Positions 8,153-17,780 are shown, counted from the stretch's first letter. The stretch is DNA of 64,000 nucleotides from Streptomyces sp. 846.5 (GCF_004365705.1 NZ_SOBN01000001.1:868001-932000), one strand, 5' to 3'. The notes: a model not told the origin generated them from the letters alone. A program made the numbers and translations.

Positions 8153-8932
8153 TCATCCCCGCTTCGCCTGCCACCTGCGGTCGAGCCAGCGCTCCAGCAA
8201 CACCTCCAGCAGGGAGTCCTTCCCGTGCCGGTCGTCGAAGTCACCGAACCCGCCGAAGACCGCGCCTCCGCAGAGCCCCAGCAGGAGGAGCCACAGCAGC
8301 GCCCCCACCACATAGTCCGAGGTGCTCAGTACGTAGGTCAGAGCGAAGTGGACCATGACGGCGGTCCAGTATCCGAAGCCGACCCACGCGATCGGCCGGA
8401 GGCCGAAGTTGCCGAAGAGCTGGCGAAGCGTGCCGTTCCCCAGCAGGAACCAGAGCAGCAGCCCCAGCCCGGTCCAGGCCAGCACGGCGGTGTTCGTCAG
8501 GACGCCCTCGGTGGGCGGGTCGAACCCGTCGCCCTGACCGGCCACGGTGATCCAGACCACCGCACCCCGCCAGGTCTCCAGGTCCGCGCGCACCCCGGAC
8601 GTGGCCACGTTGTAGACGGAGGCGACGACCTCCCTGGTCTCCGTCGCGCCGGATGCCCGCCGGTAGGTCACCTGGTAGTGGGTGTGCTTGCTCGTCCCCG
8701 ATTCATCACTGGTCGTCTCCACGTAGGAGTGCCGGCCCGTCACGCTGCCCGTCTCCCGGGCGACGCAGCCGTGATCGGCGGAGGCAGGCGTCGGTACGCC
8801 CCCGGAGCACAGGTACGCATGGCGGTACGCCATGGTGTCCTGGTAGGGCCCCACCGACCACAGCACCGCGCAGACAACCGCGGCAAGGCCGCCCACCAGC
8901 GCCCCCACCCGAACGATCACGAACCAACGCAT
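8153..8932 (-). CDS. membrane protein of unknown function
   Basis: A 259-residue protein that I do not recognise. One N-terminal helix (residues 5-27) is followed by an extracytoplasmic-looking domain of about 110 residues with two cysteines that could pair and several Thr/Ser-rich beta-like segments. Three more helices follow (near 148-168, 180-202 and 208-232), then a charged cytoplasmic tail. The ATG at 8932 begins MRWFVIVRVGALV. It stands alone between the oxidase and the exonuclease gene. Confidence 0.75.
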   Translation of the reverse strand: MRWFVIVRVGALVGGLAAVVCAVLWSVGPYQDTMAYRHAYLCSGGVPTPASADHGCVARETGSVTGRHSYVETTSDESGTSKHTHYQVTYRRASGATETREVVASVYNVATSGVRADLETWRGAVVWITVAGQGDGFDPPTEGVLTNTAVLAWTGLGLLLWFLLGNGTLRQLFGNFGLRPIAWVGFGYWTAVMVHFALTYVLSTSDYVVGALLWLLLLGLCGGAVFGGFGDFDDRHGKDSLLEVLLERWLDRRWQAKRG

Positions 8933-9045
8933 GCGCGCCCCCCTCCGCCCAGGATGCCCATGACGACACCATGGGAATCATGGACCACGGGTCGTGGAGA
9001 ATGGACCGGTCCTCCGCCTCCGAGCCAGCAGGGAACCCCGGCACC

Positions 9046-9849
9046 ATGAGCACGCTCACCGTCACCACGGCCAACGTCAACGGCCTGCGCGCCGCCACCG
9101 GCAAGGGCTACGTCGAGTGGCTTGCCGCGACCAGGGCCGACGTGATCTGCCTGCAGGAGGTCCGGGCCGAGCCCGCGCAGCTCGCCGAGCACGTCCGTGA
9201 GCCGGAGGGCTGGCACGTGCTGTGGGCGCCCTCCTCGGCCAAGGGCCGGGCCGGTGTCGCGGTGCTCTCCCGTGCCGAGCCGCAGGACCGCCGCATCGGC
9301 TTCGGCTCGGCCGAGTTCGACGCAACCGGCCGCTACGCCGAGATCGACCTCCCCGGCCTGACCGTCGCCAGCCTCTACCTCCCCTCCGGCGAGGTGGGCA
9401 CACCGCGCCAGGAGGAGAAGGAGCGCTTCCAGGTCGAGTTCCTGGACCACCTCAAGTCCCTCCGCGAACGCGCCGCAGCGGCCGGCCGCGAGGTCCTGGT
9501 CTGCGGCGACTGGAACATCGCGCACCACGAGGCCGACCTGAAGAACTGGAGGACCAACCGGAAGAACTCCGGTTTCCTCCCCGAGGAGCGCGCCTGGATG
9601 ACGCGCGTCATCGACGAGGCCGGCTACGTCGACACCGTCCGCCGCCTCCACCCGGACGTCGACGGCCCCTACTCCTGGTGGTCCTACCGCGGCCGCGCCT
9701 TCGACAACGACGCCGGCTGGCGCATCGACTACCAGATGGCCACCCCGGGCCTCGCCGAGAAGGCCACATCAGCAGTGGTCGAGCGGGCCGCCACCCACCC
9801 GGAGCGCTGGTCCGACCACGCACCCGTCACCGTCACCTTCGACGTCTGA
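9046..9849 (+). CDS. xth: exodeoxyribonuclease III (AP endonuclease family)
   Basis: A 267-residue Mg-dependent enzyme of the ExoIII/APE1 family, acting in base-excision repair at abasic sites and 3' blocks. The signature residues are all visible: TANVNGLRAA, DVICLQEVR (catalytic Glu), GDWNIAHHEADLKNW (Asp and Asn), the DNA-binding loop NDAGWRIDYQMATP (Asp), and the terminal WSDHAPVTV (Asp-His). Length is normal. ATG 9046 matches the family start; longer in-frame extensions run into the divergent membrane-protein gene. Confidence 0.94.
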   Translation: MSTLTVTTANVNGLRAATGKGYVEWLAATRADVICLQEVRAEPAQLAEHVREPEGWHVLWAPSSAKGRAGVAVLSRAEPQDRRIGFGSAEFDATGRYAEIDLPGLTVASLYLPSGEVGTPRQEEKERFQVEFLDHLKSLRERAAAAGREVLVCGDWNIAHHEADLKNWRTNRKNSGFLPEERAWMTRVIDEAGYVDTVRRLHPDVDGPYSWWSYRGRAFDNDAGWRIDYQMATPGLAEKATSAVVERAATHPERWSDHAPVTVTFDV

Positions 9850-9974
9850 CGAGGCAGCGCAAGACGGCGCGGCGCGCCGGATGGCGTCCTCGGCGCAGCG
9901 CGGGGACAGTGGTCCCAGGGACGTGAACCCGCCCGGGCGCCCGCCTCGGGCAAACCATCGCTGGGAGACGAGAC

Positions 9975-10766
9975 ATGTCTGAAGTCACTGCTCCGTACGA
10001 ACCCGGCACGCCGTGCTGGATCGACCTGATGGCCCCGGACCAGCAGGCCGCGCTGGACTTCTACCGGGACCTGTTCGGCTGGCAGGGCGAGATCGGCGCC
10101 GAGGAGTTCGGCGGCTACTCGGTCTGCACGCTCAAGGGCAAGGCGGTCGCCGGCGTCATGAAGTCGATGCCGATGGGCGACCAGCCCCCGCCGCCCACCG
10201 TCTGGACCACCTACTTCTCCAGCGCGGACGCCGACGCCACCCAGGCCGCGATCACCGCCAACGGCGGCACCGTGATCGCCCCGGTCATGGACGTGGGCAC
10301 GATCGGCCGGATGCTGATCGCCGCGGACCCGCAGGGCGCGGTGTTCGGGGTGTGGCAGCCGCTGGAGTTCCCCGGGGCCCAGATCGTCAACGAGCCCGGC
10401 GCACTGGTCTGGAACCAGCTCAGCACCACCGACCCCAAGGCCGCCGGGGCCTTCTACCAGGCCGCGCTGGGCCTGGAGGCCGGTCCGATGCCGGAGATGC
10501 CGGAATTCACCGGGTTCATGGTCAAGGGACGGGTCATCGGCGGCGTGCAGGGCATGGAGAACCTCCCGCCCGGGGTTCCGCCGCACTGGCTGGTGAACTT
10601 CGCCGTGGACGACGCCGACAGCACGGTCGACGCACTGGTGCGGGCCGGCGGCTCGGTGATGGCACCCGCGTTCGACATGGAGAAGGTCGGCCGGATGGCC
10701 GTCCTCCAGGACCCGCAGGGAGCGACCTTCGCCGTGGTCGCCGTGAGCGCGCCGGTGGCCTCCTGA
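9975..10766 (+). CDS. VOC-superfamily (glyoxalase/bleomycin-resistance-like) protein
   Basis: A 263-residue protein with two consecutive vicinal-oxygen-chelate domains, residues 10-125 and 132-260. Each starts with a typical FYRDLFGW or FYQAALGL helix and ends with a PQGAVFGVW or PQGATFAVV strand. Known tandem VOC proteins of this type in Streptomyces are often annotated as hydroxylases, but metal ligands are not obvious here and the role is open. GGGAGACGAGAC precedes the ATG. Its stop lies four bases from the stop of the convergent NB-ARC regulator. Confidence 0.85.
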   Translation: MSEVTAPYEPGTPCWIDLMAPDQQAALDFYRDLFGWQGEIGAEEFGGYSVCTLKGKAVAGVMKSMPMGDQPPPPTVWTTYFSSADADATQAAITANGGTVIAPVMDVGTIGRMLIAADPQGAVFGVWQPLEFPGAQIVNEPGALVWNQLSTTDPKAAGAFYQAALGLEAGPMPEMPEFTGFMVKGRVIGGVQGMENLPPGVPPHWLVNFAVDDADSTVDALVRAGGSVMAPAFDMEKVGRMAVLQDPQGATFAVVAVSAPVAS

Positions 10767-10769
10767 CCC

Positions 10770-13466
10770 TCAGCGCCATACCGCGGGTTCGGTCCGCAGG
10801 GCGGACAGCCGGGCGGCGGCTTCTGCGGCGGCGGGAGAGTTGAGCCGGCGGTAGAGGGCGACGGCGTCCTCCATCCCGGCCAGCGCGGTGGTGCGGTCGC
10901 CGAGGGCGAGGGTGCAGCGGGCCGCCCCTTCCAGGGCGCGCGCCTGGTCCAGTGGGCTGTCGATGTCGCGGGCGAGTGCCAGCGCCTGCTGGTGCAGCTT
11001 CAGAGCCGCGCGTGGGCCGGTCGTCCGCTCGGTCAGGACGGCCAGGTCGAGCAGGGTGCCGGTCTCGCCGAGGCGGCTGCCGGTCTCCCGGTAGAGGGCC
11101 AGCGCCTGCTGGTAGAGCCCGGCGGCTTCGGGGCCCTCGCCCAGCGCTTCGCGGGCCCGGCCCAGGCCGAGCAGTGAGTCGGCCTCGCCGTGGCGGCTGC
11201 CCGCCTCCCGGCAGGCGTCCAGGGAGCGCTGGTGCAGCTCGGCCGCGCCCCGGTGGTCGCCGGCGGCGTGCCGGACCCGGCCCAGGCCGCGCAGGGTGTT
11301 GGCCACGCCCTGGACGCTGTTGAGGTCCTGGTAGATCGTCAGCGCCTCCTGGTAGTACTTCCCGGCGCTGCCCGGGTCGCCCGTCTCGTCGAGGATGAAG
11401 GCCAGGTCGTGCAGGGCCGCAGCCTCGCCCCGGCGGTCGCCCATGGTGCGGTAGAGGTCGAGCACCTGCGAGGACAGCTCGACCGCGGCGGGGGAATCGC
11501 CCGAGGAGTGCCGGGCCCGTCCCAGGTCGCACAGCGCGCGGGCCTCGCCCAGCCGGTCGCCGAGGGCCCGGAAGCCGGCCAGGGCCCGCTCGTGCAGCGC
11601 GGCGGCCTCCCGGATCTCCCCGGTCAGCAACCGGACGCGGCCCAGCTCGTGCAGGTCGTTGGCCTCACCGTGCCGGTCGCCGAGCTCCTGGTGGACGGCC
11701 AGGGCCTGCTCGTACAGCTCCGCAGCAGCCCGGTAGCCGCCGGTCGCGTGCCGGACCCGTCCCAGGTCGCACAGGGCATCCGCCTCGCCGCGGCGGTCGC
11801 CCGCGGCGGCCGCCGCGGCCACGGCGGACTGGTGCAGGACGGCGGCCTGGCTCCAGCGTCCCTCCAGCAGCAGGAAGGCTGCCAGGTCGGCGGAGAGCGA
11901 CACGGTGAACGAGGGAAGGGATGCGACGGCGGGGTGGCCGAGGAGCGCGAGCAGGTTCCGGTGCTCGCTGCGCATCCAGGCCAGGGCCTCGGCCCGGTCG
12001 GACAGAGCGGGGAGGGCGACGGGCGCCGTCGGCCCGGGGCGCCGACCGGGGCGGGTGCGGCGCGCCAGGTGCTCGTTGGCCCGCGCGGCGGCGTGCTGGT
12101 AGTACGCGGCCAGCCGGTGCAGCGGGGCGTCCTGGTCCGCCTCGTCCGTCCGGTGCTCGTCCGTCCGGTCCTCTGCCGTCGACCGGGCGTAGAGCCCGAT
12201 CAGGTCGTGGAACAGGTACCGCCCCGGGGCGCGCTGGACCAGCAGGTTGTGGTCGAGCAGGCTCTCCAGCAGCCGCTCCGCCGTGCGGTGGTCGGTGTCG
12301 GCCAGCGCGGCGACGGCGCAGGTGTCGACGTCGTGGCCGGGGATGCGGGAGAGCAGCCGCAGCAGGTCCTGTTCGGCGGGGGCGAGGGAGGCGAAGGAGG
12401 TGGCGAAGACGGCTGTCAGACTCCGGTCCTCGTCCGTCAGGTGGGTCAGCCGGTGGTGCTCGTCGCGCAGCAGCTCCACCAGGCTCTCCAGGTGCAGGCT
12501 GCGGTGGTGGCGCAGCCGGGCGGCGGCGATGCGGATCGCGAGGGGCAGCCGGCCGCAGAGCTCGACGAGCTCGTCGGCGGCCGGATGGCCGTCAGGGACG
12601 CGGCCGGGGCCCGCGGCTTCGCGCAGCAGCGCCACCGCGTCCGGGCCGGGGAGTAGGTCGACGGCCAGGTTCTGGGCGTCGTCGAGTCCGGTCAGCCGCC
12701 TGCGGCTGGTGATCAGGACCAGGCAGCTGGACGTTCCCGGCAGCAGCGGGCGGACCTGCGCGCTGCTGGCGGCGTTGTCGAGGATGATCAGCGTGCGGGT
12801 GTCGGCGAGCCGTTCCCGGTACAGGGCGGCGCGGGTGCTCAGCTCCTCGGGGATCTGCTGGGGTGACACGCCCAGTGAGCGCAGCAGCCAGTCCAGGGCG
12901 TCGGCGGGGGTGACCGGGGCGACGCCGACGGTGTGGCCGTGGAGGTCCACGAAGAGCTGCCCGTCCGGGAACTGGGGGCGCGCCCGGTGCGCGGCCCGGA
13001 TGGCCAGCGCGGACTTGCCCACTCCGCCCATGCCGTCGATGGCCGAGATCACCACCATGCCGCAGGCGCTGCCCGCCGGCGCCGACCTGGCCAGCGACAG
13101 CAGTTGGTCGAGCTCCCGGGCTCGGCCGGTGAACAGCCTGGTGTCGTAGGGCAGTTGGCAGGGAGCGTCCGGGCGCGGCCGCACCTTGTCGCGGCTGCTG
13201 TCCGGGCGGGCCGGGGCGGAGCGGGTACGCGCCGCCGCGAGCAGCTGCTCGCAGCGGCGTGGATCAAGCGCGAGGGCGTCGGCGAGCCGGGTCACCGACG
13301 AGAGCCGCGGCTGTCGGCGCCCCGCCTCCAGCACGCTGATCGAGTGGGCCGACACCCCTGACCTGTCGGCCAGTTCGTCCTGCGTCCAGCCGGCCGTGAG
13401 CCGACAGTCGCGCAGAAGCTCCCCGAAGGCACTCCCGCCCACTTGTCCCCCTGAACGTTCTGGCAC
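10770..13466 (-). CDS. XRE/NB-ARC/TPR regulator (AfsR-like STAND ATPase)
   Basis: An approximately 898-residue signal-transduction ATPase. An N-terminal XRE helix-turn-helix (ELLRDCRLTAGWTQDELADR, then SGVSAHSISVLEAGRRQPRL) is followed by an NB-ARC module with P-loop GMGGVGKSAL and Walker B-like TLIILDNA. The second half is a long series of TPR-like repeats with a YEQALAVHQELGDRHGEA pattern. STAND proteins of this build switch on ATP binding after a ligand contacts the repeats, and in Streptomyces often control secondary metabolism. The start is uncertain: GTG 13466 (after AGAGGA) or GTG 13442 (after AGGGGG); an ATG at 13529 lacks a ribosome site. Confidence 0.9.
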   Translation of the reverse strand: MPERSGGQVGGSAFGELLRDCRLTAGWTQDELADRSGVSAHSISVLEAGRRQPRLSSVTRLADALALDPRRCEQLLAAARTRSAPARPDSSRDKVRPRPDAPCQLPYDTRLFTGRARELDQLLSLARSAPAGSACGMVVISAIDGMGGVGKSALAIRAAHRARPQFPDGQLFVDLHGHTVGVAPVTPADALDWLLRSLGVSPQQIPEELSTRAALYRERLADTRTLIILDNAASSAQVRPLLPGTSSCLVLITSRRRLTGLDDAQNLAVDLLPGPDAVALLREAAGPGRVPDGHPAADELVELCGRLPLAIRIAAARLRHHRSLHLESLVELLRDEHHRLTHLTDEDRSLTAVFATSFASLAPAEQDLLRLLSRIPGHDVDTCAVAALADTDHRTAERLLESLLDHNLLVQRAPGRYLFHDLIGLYARSTAEDRTDEHRTDEADQDAPLHRLAAYYQHAAARANEHLARRTRPGRRPGPTAPVALPALSDRAEALAWMRSEHRNLLALLGHPAVASLPSFTVSLSADLAAFLLLEGRWSQAAVLHQSAVAAAAAAGDRRGEADALCDLGRVRHATGGYRAAAELYEQALAVHQELGDRHGEANDLHELGRVRLLTGEIREAAALHERALAGFRALGDRLGEARALCDLGRARHSSGDSPAAVELSSQVLDLYRTMGDRRGEAAALHDLAFILDETGDPGSAGKYYQEALTIYQDLNSVQGVANTLRGLGRVRHAAGDHRGAAELHQRSLDACREAGSRHGEADSLLGLGRAREALGEGPEAAGLYQQALALYRETGSRLGETGTLLDLAVLTERTTGPRAALKLHQQALALARDIDSPLDQARALEGAARCTLALGDRTTALAGMEDAVALYRRLNSPAAAEAAARLSALRTEPAVWR

Positions 13467-13564
13467 GAATCCTCTGGACACAGACTCTATGTGCCGCCTG
13501 TGTCGTGCACCATACAAAAGTAAGATCAACGGCCAGGTGTGACGGACGACGCCGCGTGGCGCCG

Positions 13565-14311
13565 CTATCGGGCCCGTGGGCGTCGGGCGGAGGCCGCCAG
13601 CCAGAGGTTCGCGGCCTCAACGCGGCAGTGGACCTGGAGTTTCGCGTAGGCGTGCTCCAGGTGCTTGTCCACAGTGCGGGCGGAGACGTCCAGGCAGTGG
13701 GCGATCTGCTGGTCCGTCATGCCGCGGGCGAGCAGGTCCAGGACCGCGGACTCACGAGCGGTGACCCCGGCGGGTGTCGGCACGCGTGGGGCGAGCCGGT
13801 CCAGCGCGTGGCTCAGCCGGATCCGCAACAGCTCCGAGGCGGCCACGTCGGCCTCGGTGAAGTCGCTGCCGCTGCGGTTCACGACCAGGCAGACGCTGCG
13901 CCGGCCGGTGCGCGCGTACCCGGCCGGGCAGGCCATGGCGAGCTGGTACTCGGCGCCGACCGGCCGCAGCACCTCGGCATAGGTGCCGAGCCGGTGGTAC
14001 TCGGTGCGCGTCTGCAGGTCGGAGCGGCGCAGCGGAACCACGGCGGCGGTGTCGCAGTGACGGAACAGCGGGTCGGCCGGTGCGTGCCGGAAGAAGGTCT
14101 GCACGGCGTCGGGACCGAAGAGGTCGGTCGGGGTGCTGAGCGGCTGACGCCCGGCAGCGGTGCGCAGCGACCAGATCAGGCTGTCCCCCGGGACCGCCTG
14201 GAGCAGCATCGGGAGGAGGGCTGGGAGGAGCGTCTCCTCGTCGACGGCATCAAGCAGGAGGTCGATCACGGCCAGGATGCGCCGTAGTCCGGCTTCCCCG
14301 GACGGAGTCAC
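13565..14311 (-). CDS. LuxR-family transcriptional regulator
   Basis: A 248-residue regulator with a LuxR/GerE helix-turn-helix at its C-terminus. The sequence VTARESAVLDLLARGMTDQQ then IAHCLDVSARTVDKHLEHAYAKL has all conserved positions. The first 170 residues form an unrecognised sensory domain, possibly GAF- or PAS-like. Start is a GTG at 14311 with a weak AAGG site. It lies head-to-tail after the methyltransferase with a 63-base gap and upstream of the NB-ARC regulator on the same strand, but no shared promoter can be shown. Confidence 0.82.
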   Translation of the reverse strand: MTPSGEAGLRRILAVIDLLLDAVDEETLLPALLPMLLQAVPGDSLIWSLRTAAGRQPLSTPTDLFGPDAVQTFFRHAPADPLFRHCDTAAVVPLRRSDLQTRTEYHRLGTYAEVLRPVGAEYQLAMACPAGYARTGRRSVCLVVNRSGSDFTEADVAASELLRIRLSHALDRLAPRVPTPAGVTARESAVLDLLARGMTDQQIAHCLDVSARTVDKHLEHAYAKLQVHCRVEAANLWLAASARRPRAR

Positions 14312-14374
14312 CCTTGGAGCGTGCTCCGCCCGGGGCGCCTGGTCAAATCGGGGCTGTAGTGTGCCACCGGTGTT

Positions 14375-15439
14375 CTACCGGCTGGCGGCGTAGACCCGGT
14401 TGACGGGGCTCTCGGCGGCGAGCTTCCAGTGGTGCAGGCCCGCGCCGTCCGCCAGGTCGCGCATGGCGGCCTCGCCGGCGTGGTTGCCCAGCGTCTGCGG
14501 TCCGTGCTGGGCCAGCGCGGAGGGCAGGCAGACGGCGACCGAGGCGGAGACCACCGCGCGGCCGATGGGGTTGATGTTCTCCGTCACGTCCGCCGAGACG
14601 TTGGGCTCGACGATCATGCAGCTGCCGTCCTCGGCCAGGGCCTGCTGGGCGTGGGCCAGCGCCTGGCCCGGGTCGCCCATGTCGTGCAGGCAGTCGAAGA
14701 AGGTGACCAGGTCGTAGCCGTCGCCGGGGAAGTCCTGGGCGGTGGCCACGTCGAAGCTGACCCGGTCGGAGAGTCCCTGTTCCTCGGCGATCTTCCTGGC
14801 GGCGTCGATCGAGGGCTGGTGGAAGTCGAAGCCGTGGAAGTGCGACTTGGGGTAGGCCTGCGCCATCAGCATGGTCGAGTAGCCGTACCCGCAGCCGATG
14901 TCGGCGACCTCTCCCCCGCGCTCCAGCTTGGCGGTCGTCCCGTTCATCGCGGGCAGCCACTCGGAGACCAGGGCGCCGGTGTAACCGGGGCGGAAGAACT
15001 TGGCGGTGCCCGCGAACAGTGCGGCGCTGTGCTCCTCCCAGCCCACCCCCTCACCGGTGCGGAAGGCCTCCATCAGCGCGTCCTCGCTGCCGTAGAGCGC
15101 CTGCATCATGGTGAGGAACCCGGCGGCGTATGTGGGCGCGCTGGGGTCCGCGAGCACGGCGGCGTGCTCGTCCGGCAACAGGTAGCCGTCCCGGTCGGCG
15201 TCGTAGACCACGTACTCGCCCGCGACCTGGGCGGCCAGCCACTCCCTGACGTACCGCTCGGTGAGCCCGGTCTTCTCCGCGAGCTGCGCGGACGTGAGCG
15301 GACCGGCGCCGGCCATGGCCGCGTACAGGCCCAGCCGGTCGCCGAGCGAGGTGCACAGTCCGGCGACCGCGGCTCCGGCGTCCGTCACCACGCGGCCCAG
15401 GAACTCCATGACCTTGTCCTCGTCCATGGCTGTGGCCAT
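14375..15439 (-). CDS. SAM-dependent methyltransferase (Rv2258c-like)
   Basis: A 354-residue class I methyltransferase with an N-terminal winged-helix dimerisation domain (LTSAQLAEKTGLTERYVREW near residue 50) and a Rossmann domain starting at about 170. Motif I is EVADIGCGYGYST, motif II falls in HGFDFHQPSI, and the DLVTFFDCLHDMGD stretch is motif IV. The layout matches the mycobacterial Rv2258c group, whose substrates are not firmly known. The ATG at 15439 has a strong AGGAGG eight bases upstream, which favours it over ATGs at 15448 and 15427. It is separated by 76 bases from the PaaX gene. Confidence 0.88.
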   Translation of the reverse strand: MATAMDEDKVMEFLGRVVTDAGAAVAGLCTSLGDRLGLYAAMAGAGPLTSAQLAEKTGLTERYVREWLAAQVAGEYVVYDADRDGYLLPDEHAAVLADPSAPTYAAGFLTMMQALYGSEDALMEAFRTGEGVGWEEHSAALFAGTAKFFRPGYTGALVSEWLPAMNGTTAKLERGGEVADIGCGYGYSTMLMAQAYPKSHFHGFDFHQPSIDAARKIAEEQGLSDRVSFDVATAQDFPGDGYDLVTFFDCLHDMGDPGQALAHAQQALAEDGSCMIVEPNVSADVTENINPIGRAVVSASVAVCLPSALAQHGPQTLGNHAGEAAMRDLADGAGLHHWKLAAESPVNRVYAASR

Positions 15440-15515
15440 GGCAACCACCTCCTCGGTGCGGTACCTGCCAGTCCATCAGCCCTGGCACCGCCCGGCGATA
15501 CGGGATTCTCCGTAT

Positions 15516-16382
15516 TCAGTCCCCGCTGTGGATCACTGCCGTGGCGTGTTCGCGGGCCGGTGCGCCGAGCGCGCGGTTGAGGTCGTCGAAGAGCAGGCCC
15601 GCGGTCTCACCGCTCCAGCCCGGGGGCAGCAGCTGGAGCGGGAGCCCCGGATCGCGGTACGGCAGGCGGCGCCACTGGGTGAGCATCGGGATGTAGGTCG
15701 AGAAGGCCTCGGCCGGGGTCGTGCCGTCCGCGGTCACCCGGTCGAGTACGGGGCGGTACCTGCGGAGGAAGTCCGCGTACAGCCCGGAGAGTTCGTCCAG
15801 GTCCCACCAGGCGCGCACCTTGGAGCGGGGCTCACCGAATCCCGTGTGCTCGCCGTGGAACAGGTCCACATAGCCGGAGAGACCGCGGCGTTCCAGGGTG
15901 CGTCGGGTCTCGGCCGCCAGGTTGCCGGGGGCGATCCACACTCCTGGCGCCGCGGTGCCGAACCCCAGCCGGGTCAGACTGGCACGCAGTTCGTGACGCT
16001 TCTCCCGCTCGGACTCGGGCACGGAGAAGACGACCAGGAGCCAGCCGTCGGCGGTGCTCGCCCGGACCCGTTCAAAGATGCGGGTGTCGCCCTCGGCGAG
16101 CACCTCCAAGGCCGAACTCTCCAGCGAGTAGCCGGCCGCTCGGCCGTGGCGCTCGGGGCACAGCACGCCGCGCCGCTTGAGGCGGGAGATCGAGGAGCGC
16201 ACGGCGGGCTCGTCCAGGCCGAGGTCGGCCATGAGCCGGACCAGGGAGGCCACCGACATCCAGTTGTCCTCGCTGCGCGCGTACAGGCCGAAGACCGTGA
16301 GGATCAGCGGGCCGGGCCGGGTGTCGCGCCCTGCTGTGGCGGGCGGGGTCGGTTCGGTTCGCGTCGTCGGCCCCGTGGTCAT
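15516..16382 (-). CDS. PaaX-family transcriptional repressor
   Basis: A 288-residue PaaX-like regulator. The N-terminal winged helix is LILTVFGLYARSEDNWMSVA followed by VRSSISRLKRRGVL. A central WLLVVFSVPESEREKRHELR block and a GFGTAAPGVWIAP segment are characteristic of the family. PaaX represses phenylacetate genes and releases DNA when it binds an aryl-CoA, so a PaaX relative beside an aryl-CoA ligase suggests induction by the CoA thioester made here. It is the last gene of the leftward unit RidA-FAH-PaaX, 10 bases after the FAH gene. ATG 16382 gives the family length. Confidence 0.9.
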   Translation of the reverse strand: MTTGPTTRTEPTPPATAGRDTRPGPLILTVFGLYARSEDNWMSVASLVRLMADLGLDEPAVRSSISRLKRRGVLCPERHGRAAGYSLESSALEVLAEGDTRIFERVRASTADGWLLVVFSVPESEREKRHELRASLTRLGFGTAAPGVWIAPGNLAAETRRTLERRGLSGYVDLFHGEHTGFGEPRSKVRAWWDLDELSGLYADFLRRYRPVLDRVTADGTTPAEAFSTYIPMLTQWRRLPYRDPGLPLQLLPPGWSGETAGLLFDDLNRALGAPAREHATAVIHSGD

Positions 16383-16392
16383 GGCTCCCACC

Positions 16393-17283
16393 CTAATGGG
16401 CGCTGGTCGGGCGCTTGAGGTGCGCCTGGGTGATGCGATTGCGCAGCCGGCCGATCCCCTCGATCCGCGCCTCGACGGTCGATCCGCCGACCAGGTGCCG
16501 CGGGGGTGTGCGGGCGTGGCCGACGCCGCCCGGAGTGCCGGTGGCGATGATGTCGCCGGGGTTGAGCCGCACGACCGTGGAGACGTACTCGACCAGGGCG
16601 ACCGGGTCGAACAGCAGGTCGGCCGTGGAGTCGTCCTGCATGACCTCGCCGTCCACCTCCAGCCGGATGCCGAGGGCGGGACGGACCCCGCCGGGCAGTT
16701 CGTCCGGGGTGACCAGCCAAGGGCCCACCGGGGTGCAGGAGTCCCAGGCCTTTCCCTGGAGCCACTGTCCGGTGCGGTACTGCCAGTCCCGGGCGGTGAC
16801 GTCGTTGAGCACGGTGAAGCCCGCGATGGCCTGCTCGGCCTGGGTACCGACGGCCCTTCTGACGGGTTTTCCGATGACCAGGGCGAGTTCGGCCTCCCAG
16901 TCGAACGCGTGGCTCTCCTCCGGCTTGACGATCTCGTCCTCGGCGCCGGCCAGGCTGTCGGCGAACTTCGCGAAGAGCGTCGGGTACTGAGGCAGCTCGC
17001 GGCCCATCTCCAGGATATGGCTGCGGTAGTTGAGCCCGACGCAGACGATCTTCGACGGGCGGGGCACCAGCGGCGCGAACTCGGCCCCGGCCGCCGGGTA
17101 GGACGGTGTCGCCGGGTCGGTGCCCGCCCGGACCGCCTCGGCGCGGGTGCGCCAGTCGGGACGGGCGAGGAACGCGCCGAGGTCGGCGTCGCCGAGGTCG
17201 ACGAACCGGTCCCCGTCGAGTCGGACCGCCCGGGTCGCCGGCTCGCCGTCGGCGGTGGGGACACGGAGGGTGGCAAACTTCAC
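16393..17283 (-). CDS. fumarylacetoacetate-hydrolase-family protein
   Basis: A 296-residue FAH-superfamily enzyme. These metal-dependent proteins cleave or decarboxylate 2,4-dioxo acids and include fumarylpyruvate and maleylpyruvate hydrolases. Visible core motifs are VCVGLNYRSHILEMG, the metal-site DWEAELALVIGKP, NDVTARDWQ, and GDIIATGTPGGVG. The GTG at 17283 has AAGGAG six bases upstream and is clearly better than upstream in-frame codons. Placement between RidA and PaaX suggests it acts on the ring-opened, deaminated product of the aryl-CoA route. Hydratase or decarboxylase activity cannot be excluded. Confidence 0.9.
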   Translation of the reverse strand: MKFATLRVPTADGEPATRAVRLDGDRFVDLGDADLGAFLARPDWRTRAEAVRAGTDPATPSYPAAGAEFAPLVPRPSKIVCVGLNYRSHILEMGRELPQYPTLFAKFADSLAGAEDEIVKPEESHAFDWEAELALVIGKPVRRAVGTQAEQAIAGFTVLNDVTARDWQYRTGQWLQGKAWDSCTPVGPWLVTPDELPGGVRPALGIRLEVDGEVMQDDSTADLLFDPVALVEYVSTVVRLNPGDIIATGTPGGVGHARTPPRHLVGGSTVEARIEGIGRLRNRITQAHLKRPTSAH

Positions 17284-17339
17284 GGTCGGCTCCTTGGGCA
17301 GGCAGGACTGCGCCGTTCGGGTGGTTTTTCGGACGGGCG

Positions 17340-17780
17340 TCAGACTGACGCGATACTCTGCTCCGTGCTCGGAGCGCGCAGCCGGTGCTCGGGGATCACC
17401 GCCACGCCGAGGATCTCGATCATCGCCTCCGGCTGCCACAGCGCGGTGCAGCCGATGCCCGCCATCGCCGGGTAGACCGTCCCGGCCAGCTCCCGCCAGA
17501 CCCGGCCGATCTCCTTGCCGTGGGCCTGGTAGTCGGGGATGTCGGTGAGGTAGATCGTGACGCTGACCAGGTCCTGCGGCTCGCCGCCGGCCTCGCGCAG
17601 GGTGGCGAGCACATTGCCGAAGGCCTGCCGGAACTGCTCGACGATGCCGCCGGGCACGATCCGCATCCCGGCGTCGAGGGCGGTCTGCCCGCCCAGGTAG
17701 AGGGTGTTGCCGGCCAGCGTCCCGTGGGAGTAGCCGCTGGGGGCCGGGAGGGTGGGCGGGTTCACGGCGAGGGGCGGCAT
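17340..17780 (-). CDS. RidA/YjgF-family enamine/imine deaminase
   Basis: A 146-residue RidA-like protein. It shows SGYSHGTLAGNTLYLGGQTA, GGIVEQFRQAFGNVLATL, DLVSVTIYLTDI and a YPAMAGIGCTALWQPEAMIE C-terminal stretch. RidA members hydrolyse enamines or imines to ketones and ammonia; the family includes 2-aminomuconate deaminases of aminophenol and anthranilate-type pathways. The classical catalytic Arg of housekeeping RidA is not obvious (GIGCTALWQPE), so a pathway-specific deaminase is likelier. It is the first gene of the leftward unit, with GGAGG before ATG 17780, divergent from the cupin gene. Confidence 0.88.
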   Translation of the reverse strand: MPPLAVNPPTLPAPSGYSHGTLAGNTLYLGGQTALDAGMRIVPGGIVEQFRQAFGNVLATLREAGGEPQDLVSVTIYLTDIPDYQAHGKEIGRVWRELAGTVYPAMAGIGCTALWQPEAMIEILGVAVIPEHRLRAPSTEQSIASV